Source: Obscuribacter phosphatis_A (lineage in GTDB: Bacteria > Cyanobacteriota > Vampirovibrionia > Obscuribacterales > Obscuribacteraceae). From it: a stretch of DNA of 64,000 nt. This document shows, one piece after another, positions 24,685 through 33,685 of the stretch. The notes beneath the pieces were generated by a model, which did no database searches, was not told the DNA's origin, and was given only the letters and a program-made list of their open reading frames with translations. Each line of letters begins with the position of its first letter. Positions within the stretch are counted from its first letter, which is position 1. The position numbers and the translations under genes were made by a program. The stretch spans positions 62,001-126,000 of the forward strand of contig JAFLCK010000002.1 of assembly GCA_017303615.1 (NCBI GenBank). The letters run 5' to 3'.

Positions 24685-25728
24685 TTGAAAAAGCCACTCT
24701 TGTTTTTGCTGACAGCCGCCTTAGTTAGTATAACGCCGTCCGGCGCCAATTCTGAGCCGGAAAAGGCGAGCCTGGGTCAACCCGGGCAAAAAGAGTATAA
24801 AGCCGGTGTAGAAGCTTACCAGAAAAAAGACTATAAAGCGGCAGAGGGGCATTTTCGCAAGTCTGTGCAGGAAGGCAATCATAACCCCGACGTTTATTTG
24901 TACAGCGCCCATACATTTATGGCTCTAGGTCAATACTCCCAGGCTTATCAGACCTATGAGATTGTCACAAAGTCTTTCAAAGGAAGCAAACAAGCCAAGA
25001 CCGCTGAACAAGGCATGGAAGCAACGCGAAGCAAAGCTGGAGCTGCAGCTAACGCCTCTGCGCCCCCAGCTGCACCGGCAGCCGCCCCGGTCGCAGTGCC
25101 GGCCGCTCCAGGTGCTGTCGGGCTAGCCACTCGCATCCTAGTCATACCTCCCATGAAAGGGCACCAACCTTGCTTACCGTCCACGATCAAGGCTGTGAAC
25201 GATGCAGTGGCGGCGGTTCCGCCCCATCTGCGCAAACTGCTCGATGACAGCGGGGCTTCGATAGTGCTTTCGCCCAATATTATCGATAGATGGCCCGACA
25301 CCGTAAAAGAACTAGACGAAGAGCAAGAAGGCGAGACAATGGCTGAAGCAGGCGGTCGCATCTATGGCAAGGAGATGTGTGTCTATGAAAGAGCCAAAAT
25401 TAGAGGCTCGATGAACTTGAAAGAAGCGAGAGCGCCTAAGTTAATAAAACAAACAGTCTTGAACATGTGCTTTCAGGTTGTGGACGACATGCAAAATATC
25501 TCCAAGAGCCCAGAGTTGCGCAAAGTTTATGAACTAGATAAGCAAAACGTGCCCGACTCACTCAGAGAGAAACTAGCCACCTTTATCAAAGAAGACGACT
25601 GGGGTCCGCGCGAAACCTGCTCCGAGCTTACCGGTTCAATGTTAGGCGGTTCAGACGACTATACAGAAGATCTTTACCGCTGCTTCCCCAACACCAAAAA
25701 GTGGCTAAAAGCCTGGTTGAAAATATAG
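24685..25728 (+). CDS. Exported TPR protein with a possible inactive metalloprotease-like C-terminal domain
   Basis: A 347-residue protein starting at TTG (24685) with a clear signal peptide (KKPLLFLLTAALVSITPSGA). A TPR unit pair (residues about 35-110) is followed by an Ala/Pro-rich linker and a domain of about 210 residues. That domain has DSGASIVLSPNIIDRWPD, AGGRIYGKEMCVYERA and a C-terminal ETCSELTGSM with EDLYRCFPNTKKWLKAW. The order resembles the anthrax-lethal-factor-like (ATLF) peptidase fold, whose late E-x2-A/S-E-L and FPNT elements are similar, but I see no HExxH. Function unknown; the fold assignment is tentative. Confidence 0.55.
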   Translation: MKKPLLFLLTAALVSITPSGANSEPEKASLGQPGQKEYKAGVEAYQKKDYKAAEGHFRKSVQEGNHNPDVYLYSAHTFMALGQYSQAYQTYEIVTKSFKGSKQAKTAEQGMEATRSKAGAAANASAPPAAPAAAPVAVPAAPGAVGLATRILVIPPMKGHQPCLPSTIKAVNDAVAAVPPHLRKLLDDSGASIVLSPNIIDRWPDTVKELDEEQEGETMAEAGGRIYGKEMCVYERAKIRGSMNLKEARAPKLIKQTVLNMCFQVVDDMQNISKSPELRKVYELDKQNVPDSLREKLATFIKEDDWGPRETCSELTGSMLGGSDDYTEDLYRCFPNTKKWLKAWLKI

Positions 25729-25730
25729 CT

Positions 25731-26516
25731 ATGGAATCCCCCCTTAATTTGCCCGATTGGGAGCGAAAACTTTATCAGCCAGGAGGCGGTGACGCCTTTC
25801 TATTTTATGTTGTTTTCGGTAGCTTCCAGCAACCGATGACTATCTCAGGCAGCCGCTATCAAACCGCTGGTCTGCCCGAAGAAGTGAGTCTGGGGCTCTA
25901 TGAAAGAGAAAGTGAAAGAGAAACCCTAGAGAGCTTTGTGCAGGGCTTTCTAGCTAGACGTTTCGCCAATGATGAGCCCGAAGTCTATGAAAAGGTAATT
26001 ACGGCGCCACAATGTCTAGTGGTGAGCGGCACTGTGAAAGATCCAGATAACCTCAACTATTTGCGCGACACTCTCGGAGTGGTTTCGGCCATACTCGACA
26101 ATGGCGGTATTGCCATTTACGACCCGCAAAAGTTTCACTGGTGGTCGCCTGACCAATGGCGCGAAGCCGTGCTCAAGCCAAGACAACCGCTTTTCAATCA
26201 GCATGTTTCAATACTAATCTCGCCCGAAGACGAAAAACAAGGCAAAGATGGACCGCTCTGGCTGCATACCAGGGGCATGCGCAAATTTGGTCGACCCGAT
26301 TTAAGCCTGCGCAATCTACCGCCCGAAAAGATAGAAGCAGGAGTAGACCTTTGCAATTATCTGATTGAAGACCAGATTTTAGGGCTCAATCTGCAAGAAG
26401 GTCAGACCCTAGATGCTCCCGGTCTACCTTTTGGTATCACCTGCCACCACAGGGGCGATTTAGAAGACCCGGACTTCAATAATGTTCATCTCGAAATTAG
26501 ACTGCCTCAAGTTTAG
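25731..26516 (+). CDS. Uncharacterised soluble protein
   Basis: I do not recognise this 261-residue family with confidence. It is soluble and rich in aromatic residues. Conserved-looking segments are YEKVITAPQCLVVSGTVKDP, GGIAIYDPQKFHWWSPDQW and LWLHTRGMRKFGRPDLSL, followed by a region rich in acidic residues ending FNNVHLEIRLPQV. The HTRGMRKFGRPDL segment is reminiscent of DUF2314/DUF4261-type proteins, but this is only an impression. The ATG at 25731 begins two bases after the preceding stop; an in-frame ATG at 25701 overlaps that gene. It is probably co-transcribed with the gene before it. Confidence 0.55.
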   Translation: MESPLNLPDWERKLYQPGGGDAFLFYVVFGSFQQPMTISGSRYQTAGLPEEVSLGLYERESERETLESFVQGFLARRFANDEPEVYEKVITAPQCLVVSGTVKDPDNLNYLRDTLGVVSAILDNGGIAIYDPQKFHWWSPDQWREAVLKPRQPLFNQHVSILISPEDEKQGKDGPLWLHTRGMRKFGRPDLSLRNLPPEKIEAGVDLCNYLIEDQILGLNLQEGQTLDAPGLPFGITCHHRGDLEDPDFNNVHLEIRLPQV

Positions 26517-26547
26517 ACTTTGGCATTTTAGACTCTGGCATTGCCGT

Positions 26548-27534
26548 TCAGAGCTTGATCTTCAGCCTATCTAAAATAGCCTTGGTACCTTGATTGCGCC
26601 TCAGCTCTTCCTTAACCGATGTCATCTCTTCATCGACGCCGCGCTGGTTCATCCCATCGAGCGAAAAGCGCATCAGAGCATGAATCTCTCCTTCATAATC
26701 AAGCTCAAGCTGGCTAAAGACTTCGCTCACATTGTCTATGCGGGCAATCTGCCAAGGTTCCCAGCCGTGCTTTTTGAGAAGAATCTTCACCAAAAAGTCG
26801 CGCCCAACTTTAGGGCTATAAAAGCGGAAGCTGACCACTGCTTCTTCATTATCATTGCCAGTAGAGTGTATAGAACAACCATCGAGACCTTTGAAATCTT
26901 TGATGGTCAAACCCAACTCGGCAAGCAAAGCACCTAGCACCTGACTGCGCTGTTCGGGAGGACAGGCTAATAGTCTGCCCGCTAGAGTCTGGGGATGACT
27001 GCGCAAATAATAAATCATGCGATCTTGGGCCACCATCTTCATGCGCCGCAAAGAATCGTTGGCAGCATGCCCGGCCACATTGAGCAAGGTCTTGAGATCA
27101 TCGCCGCCGGCAGCATAGGCTGGCAAAAAGAAAAGATCTTGCCAAGAAAACTTAATTGGAGAAAACTTAATTGGAGAGAACTCTATCGGAGAAAATTTAG
27201 CGGGTGAAAAATAACTGACCGAAAGATTGCGATAGACCCCGCCGCGCAGCTCGCGGTAGAGCCCTTCGGCGGTGACCGCCACAGCGCCCCGCAAAACTTC
27301 GGTCTGAAAGCTGGTCAAACCAGGCGTAGAATAAGCCGGTTTGACCAAGAGGTCTTCTACCAAAGAACGCACCAAGCCGTCCACATCCACTCTCTTTTCA
27401 AAAGTTTCGCGGTCATGATCTTTCAGGGCGAAAATGGCTTCTTGGAAGGCAAAAAGCGGTGTTGTGGTCCACAAAAAATAAAGTGTGGAAAAGAAGAAGA
27501 CAAAACAAAAGAGAATAGAGAATACTTTGCGCAA
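26548..27534 (-). CDS. DUF2939-like membrane-anchored protein
   Basis: A 328-residue protein with one N-terminal membrane helix (about residues 5-25) directly followed by TPLFAFQEAIFALKDHDRET and FEKRVDVDGLVRSLVEDLL, the typical opening of DUF2939-type proteins. The remainder is extracytoplasmic and mixed alpha/beta. A tandem repeat FSPIKFSPIKFS near residue 115-128 reflects a 15-bp DNA repeat. The start is TTG at 27534, preceded by GCGGAG. It is the last gene of the minus-strand run headed by the TadE/TadG set. Function unknown. Confidence 0.55.
   Translation of the reverse strand: MRKVFSILFCFVFFFSTLYFLWTTTPLFAFQEAIFALKDHDRETFEKRVDVDGLVRSLVEDLLVKPAYSTPGLTSFQTEVLRGAVAVTAEGLYRELRGGVYRNLSVSYFSPAKFSPIEFSPIKFSPIKFSWQDLFFLPAYAAGGDDLKTLLNVAGHAANDSLRRMKMVAQDRMIYYLRSHPQTLAGRLLACPPEQRSQVLGALLAELGLTIKDFKGLDGCSIHSTGNDNEEAVVSFRFYSPKVGRDFLVKILLKKHGWEPWQIARIDNVSEVFSQLELDYEGEIHALMRFSLDGMNQRGVDEEMTSVKEELRRNQGTKAILDRLKIKL
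27146..27206. repeat. 15-bp tandem repeat within a coding region
   Basis: Four consecutive 15-bp units related to TTAATTGGAGAAAAC, the last two diverged, encode the repeated Phe-Ser-Pro-Ile-Lys pentapeptide. Copy number change would stay in frame. Confidence 0.8.
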
Positions 27535-27612
27535 TTGGACTCCGCTTAAGCTGATGGCTTTCTAAAGCTAATATTAGTGGTCTATTTTAGGGCTCTATCT
27601 TAGGGCTTTATT

Positions 27613-28611
27613 TTAGTGTACTGGTGCAAATAAGTCAGCATCATAGTCTTTCGCCCGCGTGCCGTCTTCTAAAGCCACACCCTTGAGCGTGCCAAGCAAC
27701 TGTCGGTCTTTCGCGCTCAAGCCATTGATTCTAAATAAAACTGCCTCAAGATGGGGTAGTTGTTTCAAGGCAAGCAGCCCTTGCACCGTCACTTTAGTGT
27801 CAGAGAGATTGACACGCCTGAGCTTCTTAAAGACAAGCAATTTTTTGACGCCACTATCAGTGATGTCATTTCTCTGTATGTAAATCTCCTCCATATCTTT
27901 TAGACAGGCTATTCGCTCGATAAATTTATCGGTGACCAAGGCATGAATCGGCCAAAGAATACGCAGCTTTTTCATCTTGCTTATTTCTTCGGCGCTATCA
28001 TCACCAAGGCGCGCACCATTCATGGTGAGACGAGTGAGACTCGGCATATTGGTAAAAGCCTTAAGCCCGGCACGACTTATATCCAAGAAGGAAAGATTGA
28101 CCTCTTCCAATTTGCGCAAATTAGCCAGTTGCTGCACACCCCTATCGGTTATATCCGTTCCTGATATATCCAATTCGGCTAATTCGGTGAACTCGCCTAT
28201 AATTGCCGCGCCTTTGTCGTCGACTTCTAGATGACCACATTCAAGGCGGCGCAGAAAGGGCTTACAGATGCGCAGAGCCTCTAAATGTGTGGCACCATAA
28301 TAATTAAGTTTGACATGCAAGCGTTCATCGGCGCGCAGCCTAATTATCCCCTTAAGTGGAAAAGCACTGTCCTTTGCCCAGTCGGTGCCAGTGCCTAGAG
28401 CCGGTCTAACTATTTTTGCTTTGCCTAAACTTTCGGCAGGCAAGCGCAAAACAACCATATTGTTTAGAGGCGGCTGAGCAAATAAACTCGAGACTTCGCT
28501 CCAGCCCTGCAAATAGAAAAGACAAAAGAAAAGACAAAAGCCCCTACAAAAGACAAAGCTAGCCGCCAAGCCGGTGATACTAAACTTTCTAACTTGTCCC
28601 TGAAAATACAA
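27613..28611 (-). CDS. Exported leucine-rich repeat protein
   Basis: A 332-residue protein with a Cys/Phe-rich N-terminal hydrophobic segment and about seven LRR units of 22-25 residues from roughly residue 100 (for example LAELDISGTDITDRGVQQL, LEEVNLSFLDISRAGLKAF, LRRVNLSDTKVTVQGLLAL). The T/S-D-x-G/A pattern is that of the short bacterial/cysteine-containing LRR subclass. LRR proteins bind other proteins. The start is TTG at 28611, three bases after the stop of the TadG-like gene, so the two are probably co-translated and the protein may act with the third Tad-like set. Confidence 0.75.
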   Translation of the reverse strand: MYFQGQVRKFSITGLAASFVFCRGFCLFFCLFYLQGWSEVSSLFAQPPLNNMVVLRLPAESLGKAKIVRPALGTGTDWAKDSAFPLKGIIRLRADERLHVKLNYYGATHLEALRICKPFLRRLECGHLEVDDKGAAIIGEFTELAELDISGTDITDRGVQQLANLRKLEEVNLSFLDISRAGLKAFTNMPSLTRLTMNGARLGDDSAEEISKMKKLRILWPIHALVTDKFIERIACLKDMEEIYIQRNDITDSGVKKLLVFKKLRRVNLSDTKVTVQGLLALKQLPHLEAVLFRINGLSAKDRQLLGTLKGVALEDGTRAKDYDADLFAPVH

Positions 28612-28614
28612 ATT

Positions 28615-29517
28615 CTATTGCACCAAAGCAACTCGCCAATGTCCGTTTCGTATAGCAAAATCCATGTCGTCAGATGTCAAAAATCCGCTATACCGCGGTG
28701 TTCCTGGTTGCCCCTTGATGACACCGCCTTCCACTATTCGAAAGGTAGAGCGGTCTGCACTGGAACGAACGTCCAGCATAATACTGACAGTGCCAATTAT
28801 CTCTGAAGTTTTCGGCATAGACTCTTTGGGGTCACCCCCTCTGACGATAGCCACGTTATAGACCTTGCGCGCTTGCAAAGAATTTAGATCGCCTTTGCCG
28901 GCTGTGACTATGGTGGCACCTACCTTGATATCAGGATTATTGTCACTCTTCCACTCACTAACAAAATAAGAATTAAACTCTTTATTCTGAGGATCGGTAA
29001 TTATTTCTCTTGATCTGAGCACTCGATGCGAAATAGCCAAATTCTGCAACCAATTAGGTGCAACTGACTTAGTACCGACAAAGGCACCAGCCTTAGATAC
29101 AACAGTCACAGGCAGATAGTTCACGCCCACCAGTCGCCCAAAACTTGTACAGACCTTGTGGGTCAGAGTAATCTGACAAAACTGCGGTCCCTTAAAGCCG
29201 GTCTGACAAGAATAAACAAGTTCAGTCCGGTCTCCAGCATCATCCATCAGATAGCCATCGATAAAATTGCGGCGAGCAATTTGCCTGGCCATTTCCTCAG
29301 AACGTCTATGGTCATAAGAGCTTGGATGCAAGTTGGAAAGATAGTAAGCACCAGTGAGCGCACAACTGTCAGCGGCAGCCTGCAACTGGCTGCGCACATA
29401 AAAGGCGTGGCTTAGATCGATAGCCACACCACCAATCATAAGCAGACCAAGTGTGGTAAGCAGCAGTAAAACTGCCGAGAAGGCCCCTCTCTTATTTCTT
29501 ACTTTCTTTCGCTTCAT
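28615..29517 (-). CDS. TadG-like pilus-assembly protein, third set
   Basis: A 300-residue protein with the TadG N-terminus: a basic leader, RGAFSAVLLLLTTLGLLMIG as the membrane helix, and the family pattern VAIDLSHAFYVRSQLQAAADSCALTGA. The ectodomain includes a Cys-bearing VYSCQTGF and QFCQITL region. It lacks the VWA domain of the two plus-strand TadG-like proteins, so it represents the simpler form. AGGTCCTC-type sequence lies upstream of the ATG. It follows two TadE-like genes on the same strand, forming a third minor-pseudopilin set. Confidence 0.82.
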   Translation of the reverse strand: MKRKKVRNKRGAFSAVLLLLTTLGLLMIGGVAIDLSHAFYVRSQLQAAADSCALTGAYYLSNLHPSSYDHRRSEEMARQIARRNFIDGYLMDDAGDRTELVYSCQTGFKGPQFCQITLTHKVCTSFGRLVGVNYLPVTVVSKAGAFVGTKSVAPNWLQNLAISHRVLRSREIITDPQNKEFNSYFVSEWKSDNNPDIKVGATIVTAGKGDLNSLQARKVYNVAIVRGGDPKESMPKTSEIIGTVSIMLDVRSSADRSTFRIVEGGVIKGQPGTPRYSGFLTSDDMDFAIRNGHWRVALVQ

Positions 29518-29528
29518 GAGGACCTCTG

Positions 29529-29996
29529 CTAGTCGAGTTTTTCTGTTGTCTGTGCGCTCATCTTAAAATGTTTACTGATGCCCAAAATGTCAGGCTCAGG
29601 AAAACGCCTGCAGCCAAATATCTCAGGCGCGAAGTGTACTCGCATGGTCACTGTCGGCGGTATCGCATCAGGCGAGAATTCCACCAACTCAAACTGTTTA
29701 TAGCTGTTCACCACGCCAGGATACTCAACACTGTAACAAACCTGACCATAGTTTTTTCTGACCAGGTCTGGATTATGTATATAGGCTACGGCAAAGCGAC
29801 GAGCAGCCTGGGCGCTGGCTTGCTTGAGAGTGCAATAGATTGTATAAGCCTGCACACATTGAGTGACAACATAAACGGCGACAAGCATAAGAGGAATAAT
29901 GAACATAAGTGAGGCAGCAAGCTCGGTAGATGCTTGTCCGCTCTCTCGCTTCAAATTTCTGATTTGCAGGCTCACGCGCTGTCTCAACCTCACCAT
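29529..29996 (-). CDS. TadE-like pseudopilin, third set (second)
   Basis: A 155-residue TadE-like protein. The leader SGQASTELAASLMFIIPLML carries the pilin-type Glu at the start of one membrane helix. The ectodomain has GVVNSYKQFELVEFSPD and a C-terminal RFPEPDILGISKHF, similar to the RFPNPDPLGFAKR of the neighbouring gene product, so the two are paralogues. The ATG at 29996 overlaps the end of the upstream gene by 7 bp. An in-frame start at 30035 would overlap further and is less likely. Confidence 0.8.
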   Translation of the reverse strand: MVRLRQRVSLQIRNLKRESGQASTELAASLMFIIPLMLVAVYVVTQCVQAYTIYCTLKQASAQAARRFAVAYIHNPDLVRKNYGQVCYSVEYPGVVNSYKQFELVEFSPDAIPPTVTMRVHFAPEIFGCRRFPEPDILGISKHFKMSAQTTEKLD

Positions 29997-30457
29997 GACT
30001 GAAAAATTGGCACTGTAGCCGAAGATCTTATACAAACGCGCTTAGCGAAACCCAGAGGATCTGGATTAGGAAAACGCGGCAAAGGCGGCTCACCCAGCCC
30101 AGGCATATAGGTGCAGGAGACAGTGATTGAGCGAGGGAAGGAGGAAATAACCCAACCCCCATCGGGAATCTGAAATTGTTCGGCACTGGTGACCATACCG
30201 GGTATGCGAATACGGTTCAGAATCAGCTGCTGGCGCTCAAAATTGTTTATTATGCTCGGGTCACGCAAATATTCGTCCGACAAGGCTCGAGCCGCAAGCT
30301 GGGAGGCCTCGGTCATATTCACGCCAATTACATAGGCATGGGCAACCTGGAGTATGCCTAGAATAACAAAGACAATAATGGGCAAGAAGAAACAAGATGA
30401 AAGCACAGCTTCCACAAGAACTCCGCCTCGTTTTTGTCGAGACTTGCTAAAGTTCAT
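29990..30457 (-). CDS. TadE-like pseudopilin, third set (first)
   Basis: A 155-residue TadE-like protein. The leader RQKRGGVLVEAVLSSCFFLP has the pilin-type Glu and runs into one membrane helix. The ectodomain has GMVTSAEQFQIPDGG and a C-terminal RFPNPDPLGFAKRVC. It heads the minus-strand run of TadE, TadE, TadG, LRR and DUF2939-like genes. As in the other two sets, no Tad ATPase or platform protein is nearby. It is divergent from the TPR gene at 30581. Confidence 0.8.
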   Translation of the reverse strand: MNFSKSRQKRGGVLVEAVLSSCFFLPIIVFVILGILQVAHAYVIGVNMTEASQLAARALSDEYLRDPSIINNFERQQLILNRIRIPGMVTSAEQFQIPDGGWVISSFPRSITVSCTYMPGLGEPPLPRFPNPDPLGFAKRVCIRSSATVPIFQSW

Positions 30458-30580
30458 TTATTACTCGATTGAAATGACGTAAGAAAAGAATGGATTCCTG
30501 CTTCTTAGTTCATGCTAGCAACGGCAGCCCTCGGCGTCAACCCCTCAAAACCTCACCTGATAAGGGTTTCGACAAAAGAG

Positions 30581-31720
30581 ATGTCACAAAAAAGCCATAA
30601 AGATGAAATTGAAAATAGGCAGAAGCTGGAAGCGGAACTGTCTCAATGGCGCGCCGCCTGCGGCAGTTATCGCTTTGAGCTGATAGAACATTTGGACCGC
30701 TTGGCTCTGATCTGCCATCAAGAAAATGACTATGAAAATGCCGCGGCTTACTATAGAGAAATAATTGAAATTAGAGAAGATCGCCTAAAAGGCTGCGACC
30801 AGACTCAGTGGCAAGAAGCACGACTGGCCTTGATGACAGCCTGTCATAGGCTGGCTTTAGTTTGTCGCATCAAAGGCAACTTTGCTGAAGCCGAAAGATT
30901 TTATCTTAAAGCCTGCCAGCTGGCCGTGGACGCTTACGGTGCCGACCATGAAATTGTGGTAGAGCGGCGTAACTTCCTAGCGGGTCTTTACTTTGCCCAA
31001 GGCAGCTATGAAGAAGCCGAGAAAATCTTGCTTGCCAGCCTCGACTTTTATTCGAAAAGACTGGGTGAAAAGCATAAAGTGGTAGCCCTCACCTGCTTTG
31101 CCTTAGCTCTCACCACCCGCAAACTACCGGGCGCCGAAAAGCGCTCACAAGACTATTTCAATCGTACTAAAGCTTTGACTATGCCAAACTTTGCCTCTCT
31201 AGACCTGAGCGACGGTGAACAATTCAGCCGCGCCCTTATGCATCTAGCGGGCGAGAAATACCGAGCCGGACGTTATGAAGAAGCCGAGGAACTCTTCAGA
31301 CAGCTAGTCCTGAGGGAACTAAGCGAGCTATGGCCAGAACACCCACTGGTGGCCGATAGCTATCAACTTTTGGGCGATTTGTTTAAGAGTTTCAACATGC
31401 CTGGACAAGCCGAGGAATTGTATAAGGAAGCAGCCAATTTGCGGCGGCGCTTGGGGCGCTCTGCCTGCCTAGGTCTAGCCCAAAGCTTGCATTCTCTAGG
31501 CACCCTCTTGTTAGATAATCGCCGAGTCGAAGAAGCGGAACGCTATCTGCGCGAAGCTTGCCAGCTTAGGAAAGATAGCTTCCCGCCAGTGCAGGTGCCC
31601 TCGCTTAAGGCACTGGCCACGGCATTACGCAAGTTGCAGCGCACTGCCGAAGCAATTGTCTTAGAAGAACAGGCGGAGCAAATTTTAGAAGATTATCGAC
31701 CTTCTGCGCAGCAGCCTTAA
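30581..31720 (+). CDS. Kinesin-light-chain-type TPR protein
   Basis: A 379-residue soluble protein consisting almost wholly of 42-residue tetratricopeptide units of the kinesin-light-chain type, with the pattern LAxxYxxxGxYxEAExLxxxALxIxE. Clear units are around residues 30-75 (HLDRLALICHQENDYENAA), 85-160 and 215-350 (LHSLGTLLLDNRRVEEAERY). No signal peptide. Such proteins are protein-binding scaffolds. The ATG at 30581 follows AAGAG; an upstream ATG at 30512 adds 23 residues with no family resemblance. It precedes the thioredoxin-like protein gene. Confidence 0.8.
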   Translation: MSQKSHKDEIENRQKLEAELSQWRAACGSYRFELIEHLDRLALICHQENDYENAAAYYREIIEIREDRLKGCDQTQWQEARLALMTACHRLALVCRIKGNFAEAERFYLKACQLAVDAYGADHEIVVERRNFLAGLYFAQGSYEEAEKILLASLDFYSKRLGEKHKVVALTCFALALTTRKLPGAEKRSQDYFNRTKALTMPNFASLDLSDGEQFSRALMHLAGEKYRAGRYEEAEELFRQLVLRELSELWPEHPLVADSYQLLGDLFKSFNMPGQAEELYKEAANLRRRLGRSACLGLAQSLHSLGTLLLDNRRVEEAERYLREACQLRKDSFPPVQVPSLKALATALRKLQRTAEAIVLEEQAEQILEDYRPSAQQP

Positions 31721-31789
31721 ATTGCAACAGGCTTGAAACAATTTGCCCCTAGATTGTCTGCATAACCCCACTGATGCAGGACTAAAACC

Positions 31790-33652
31790 ATGGTTGACAC
31801 AATTCCACAGCCAAAATATGCAGACAAAGCCGACGATGATCACAAAGGCTATAAACTCTTAGAAAACGGCAAAATTCAACCACCTTGCAATGACAATTCT
31901 TGTCCGATGCCGATAACAGAAGAGAAATTCAAGGCGGAAGTACTGGCAAGCCCTCAAGCAAGAGAACAGTGGGACGCCTGGAAACAAAACCACAAACCAG
32001 GCAGCAATGAAACATTTTTACCAGGCAACTTACCAAAAGTAGAACTTTACGATTCTAAAGCCAAACCTGATCTAAACGACTTTAGAGACATCAAGTCCAA
32101 TCCTCTTTTCTTGAGGGGTCAAAGCACAATCGACTGCCATAGACCCAACCAACAAAACGACTTCAAGCCCCTCGACTTCAGCCAGTTCGGCTCCGGCAGA
32201 AGAAATGGCGATCTTTTGAATCAAGGCGGGGCGCTCACAGATAAAGACAAAGAGAATCTGCGCAAATTCCTTGCCGAAATCGGTAAAGCAGATAACAAAA
32301 CTGAAAACAAACCGGAACCCAAACCAGAACCCAAACCAGAAGAAGGAGAGCTTCGCAGCAGAGGTCTCAAGCTAGAACCTAAAGTCGACGAGCAACCAAA
32401 GGAGAATTCGGAAGGCAAAGAAGAAGATAAAAAAGGAGATAAAGAAGAAGGAAAACTCGATAAGAAAGACGAGACCGATTTAGCAGACAAGAAATCAGAT
32501 AAAGCCGAAGAGAAACAGGAGAAAGCCGAAGACAAACAAGAGAAAGAAGAACCAAAGTCTGAATTTCAAAAGAAAATAGAAGCAACAGGAGCCTACACTC
32601 TCGACAATATCCAACAAGCTTATGACGATGCCGCTAAGAATGGCGCTGGTGTAGCCATGGTTATTGTGGGTGAAAACACCCCGCACGCCAATGAAATGCT
32701 GGACAACTTGTCGCAACTACAGAAAGAGAATCCCAATTTGCGCTTTGTTGTTATCAATAAAGACGACGTGGCAGCCAAAGCCGCCGCCAACCCAGACGAT
32801 AAGAGCATGCAAAGCTGGAAAGGCTGGATAGACGGTAATCTCAAAGACTGCAACGGTCAGCCTTTCGACTACCCGTTCACCTCGGTGCAGTCGCTCACCG
32901 CCGGACCTGACGGCAAACCCAGACCAGAGAAAGTAACCAGCACCCACTGGGGCACCGATATCTCAGCCGGACTGCAAGACCAAGCCCAGTATGCCGCTGG
33001 TGGAACCAGACGTAATGCCAACCTGTTTAGCTTCAAGAATGACCAAGAACCATCTAGTCCATCTGACCGCGTGGTCAAGCCTGCGATAGATAAACAGAAC
33101 AAACCCGAACCCAAGCCGGAGCCTAAAGTAGAAAACAAACCTGAGCCTAAACCAGAACCAAAAACAGAACCTAAAGCAGAACCTAAACCCGAACCTAAAC
33201 CCGAACCTAAAACAGAGCCTAAAACAGAGCCCAAACCAGAACCTAAAGTAGAAAACAGAGACTCTGCCAAAGAAACGGACAAACCCCAAAAGACTGTATT
33301 TGATGGCAGCGAGTTAAAAGAGGCTCTGAAAGAAGCCAAAGAACATGGATTGCCTGTAGTAATCAAATATGGAAGAGAAGGCTGCCCTCCCTGCAGGAGC
33401 TTTGACGGAGATATGGCACAAGGAAGACTAAGCGGTACTTTTGACGGCAATGCCATCTTGGTCAAGGTCGATACCGATAGAAATCCCAATCTTTCTGCAG
33501 GCATCAGCCGCGTACCAACTTTCAAAACCGGCTATGTCAACGACCAAGGCAATTTTGTGATCACTAATCAGTTTATCAATTATGGTTCGCCGTCAGACTT
33601 CAGCCGAAGTGTGCAAGGAGGACTGAACTCTGCCCGTCAAAGAATAAGATAG
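31790..33652 (+). CDS. Multidomain thioredoxin-like protein with Pro-Glu-Lys repeats
   Basis: A 620-residue protein. The C-terminal thioredoxin domain (about residues 505-610) has the redox motif CPPC at 532-535 and the cis-proline in RVPTF. A second thioredoxin-like unit without CxxC seems present near residues 265-345 (LDNIQQAYDDAAKNGAGVAM, NLRFVVINKDD). Two linkers are charged low-complexity: PEPKPEPK repeats and a Lys/Glu/Asp run (about 165-260 and 440-490). Despite the surface-protein look, no signal peptide is visible. A redox role is likely for the C-terminal domain; the rest is unknown. Proline-glutamate-lysine linkers resemble TonB-type spacers. Confidence 0.68.
   Translation: MVDTIPQPKYADKADDDHKGYKLLENGKIQPPCNDNSCPMPITEEKFKAEVLASPQAREQWDAWKQNHKPGSNETFLPGNLPKVELYDSKAKPDLNDFRDIKSNPLFLRGQSTIDCHRPNQQNDFKPLDFSQFGSGRRNGDLLNQGGALTDKDKENLRKFLAEIGKADNKTENKPEPKPEPKPEEGELRSRGLKLEPKVDEQPKENSEGKEEDKKGDKEEGKLDKKDETDLADKKSDKAEEKQEKAEDKQEKEEPKSEFQKKIEATGAYTLDNIQQAYDDAAKNGAGVAMVIVGENTPHANEMLDNLSQLQKENPNLRFVVINKDDVAAKAAANPDDKSMQSWKGWIDGNLKDCNGQPFDYPFTSVQSLTAGPDGKPRPEKVTSTHWGTDISAGLQDQAQYAAGGTRRNANLFSFKNDQEPSSPSDRVVKPAIDKQNKPEPKPEPKVENKPEPKPEPKTEPKAEPKPEPKPEPKTEPKTEPKPEPKVENRDSAKETDKPQKTVFDGSELKEALKEAKEHGLPVVIKYGREGCPPCRSFDGDMAQGRLSGTFDGNAILVKVDTDRNPNLSAGISRVPTFKTGYVNDQGNFVITNQFINYGSPSDFSRSVQGGLNSARQRIR
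33103..33258 (+). repeat. Pro-Glu-Pro-Lys coding repeat
   Basis: About twelve units of a 12-bp repeat related to AAACCNGAACCT, with drift, encode alternating PEPK/TEPK tetrapeptides that link the middle and C-terminal domains. A shorter run of the same unit lies near 32315. Confidence 0.85.
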
Positions 33653-33685
33653 ACTCGCAGATAACTAGATAGAAAAATAAAGTCC

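Noticed and set aside
26512..26542. Overlapping 16-bp direct repeat between the convergent genes at 26516 and 26548
   Set aside because: Only two copies, with no palindromic structure; too little to assign a role.
32221..33525. Long minus-strand frames opposite the thioredoxin-like gene
   Set aside because: They are Ser/Gly/Phe-rich mirror images of the Pro-Glu-Lys coding repeats.
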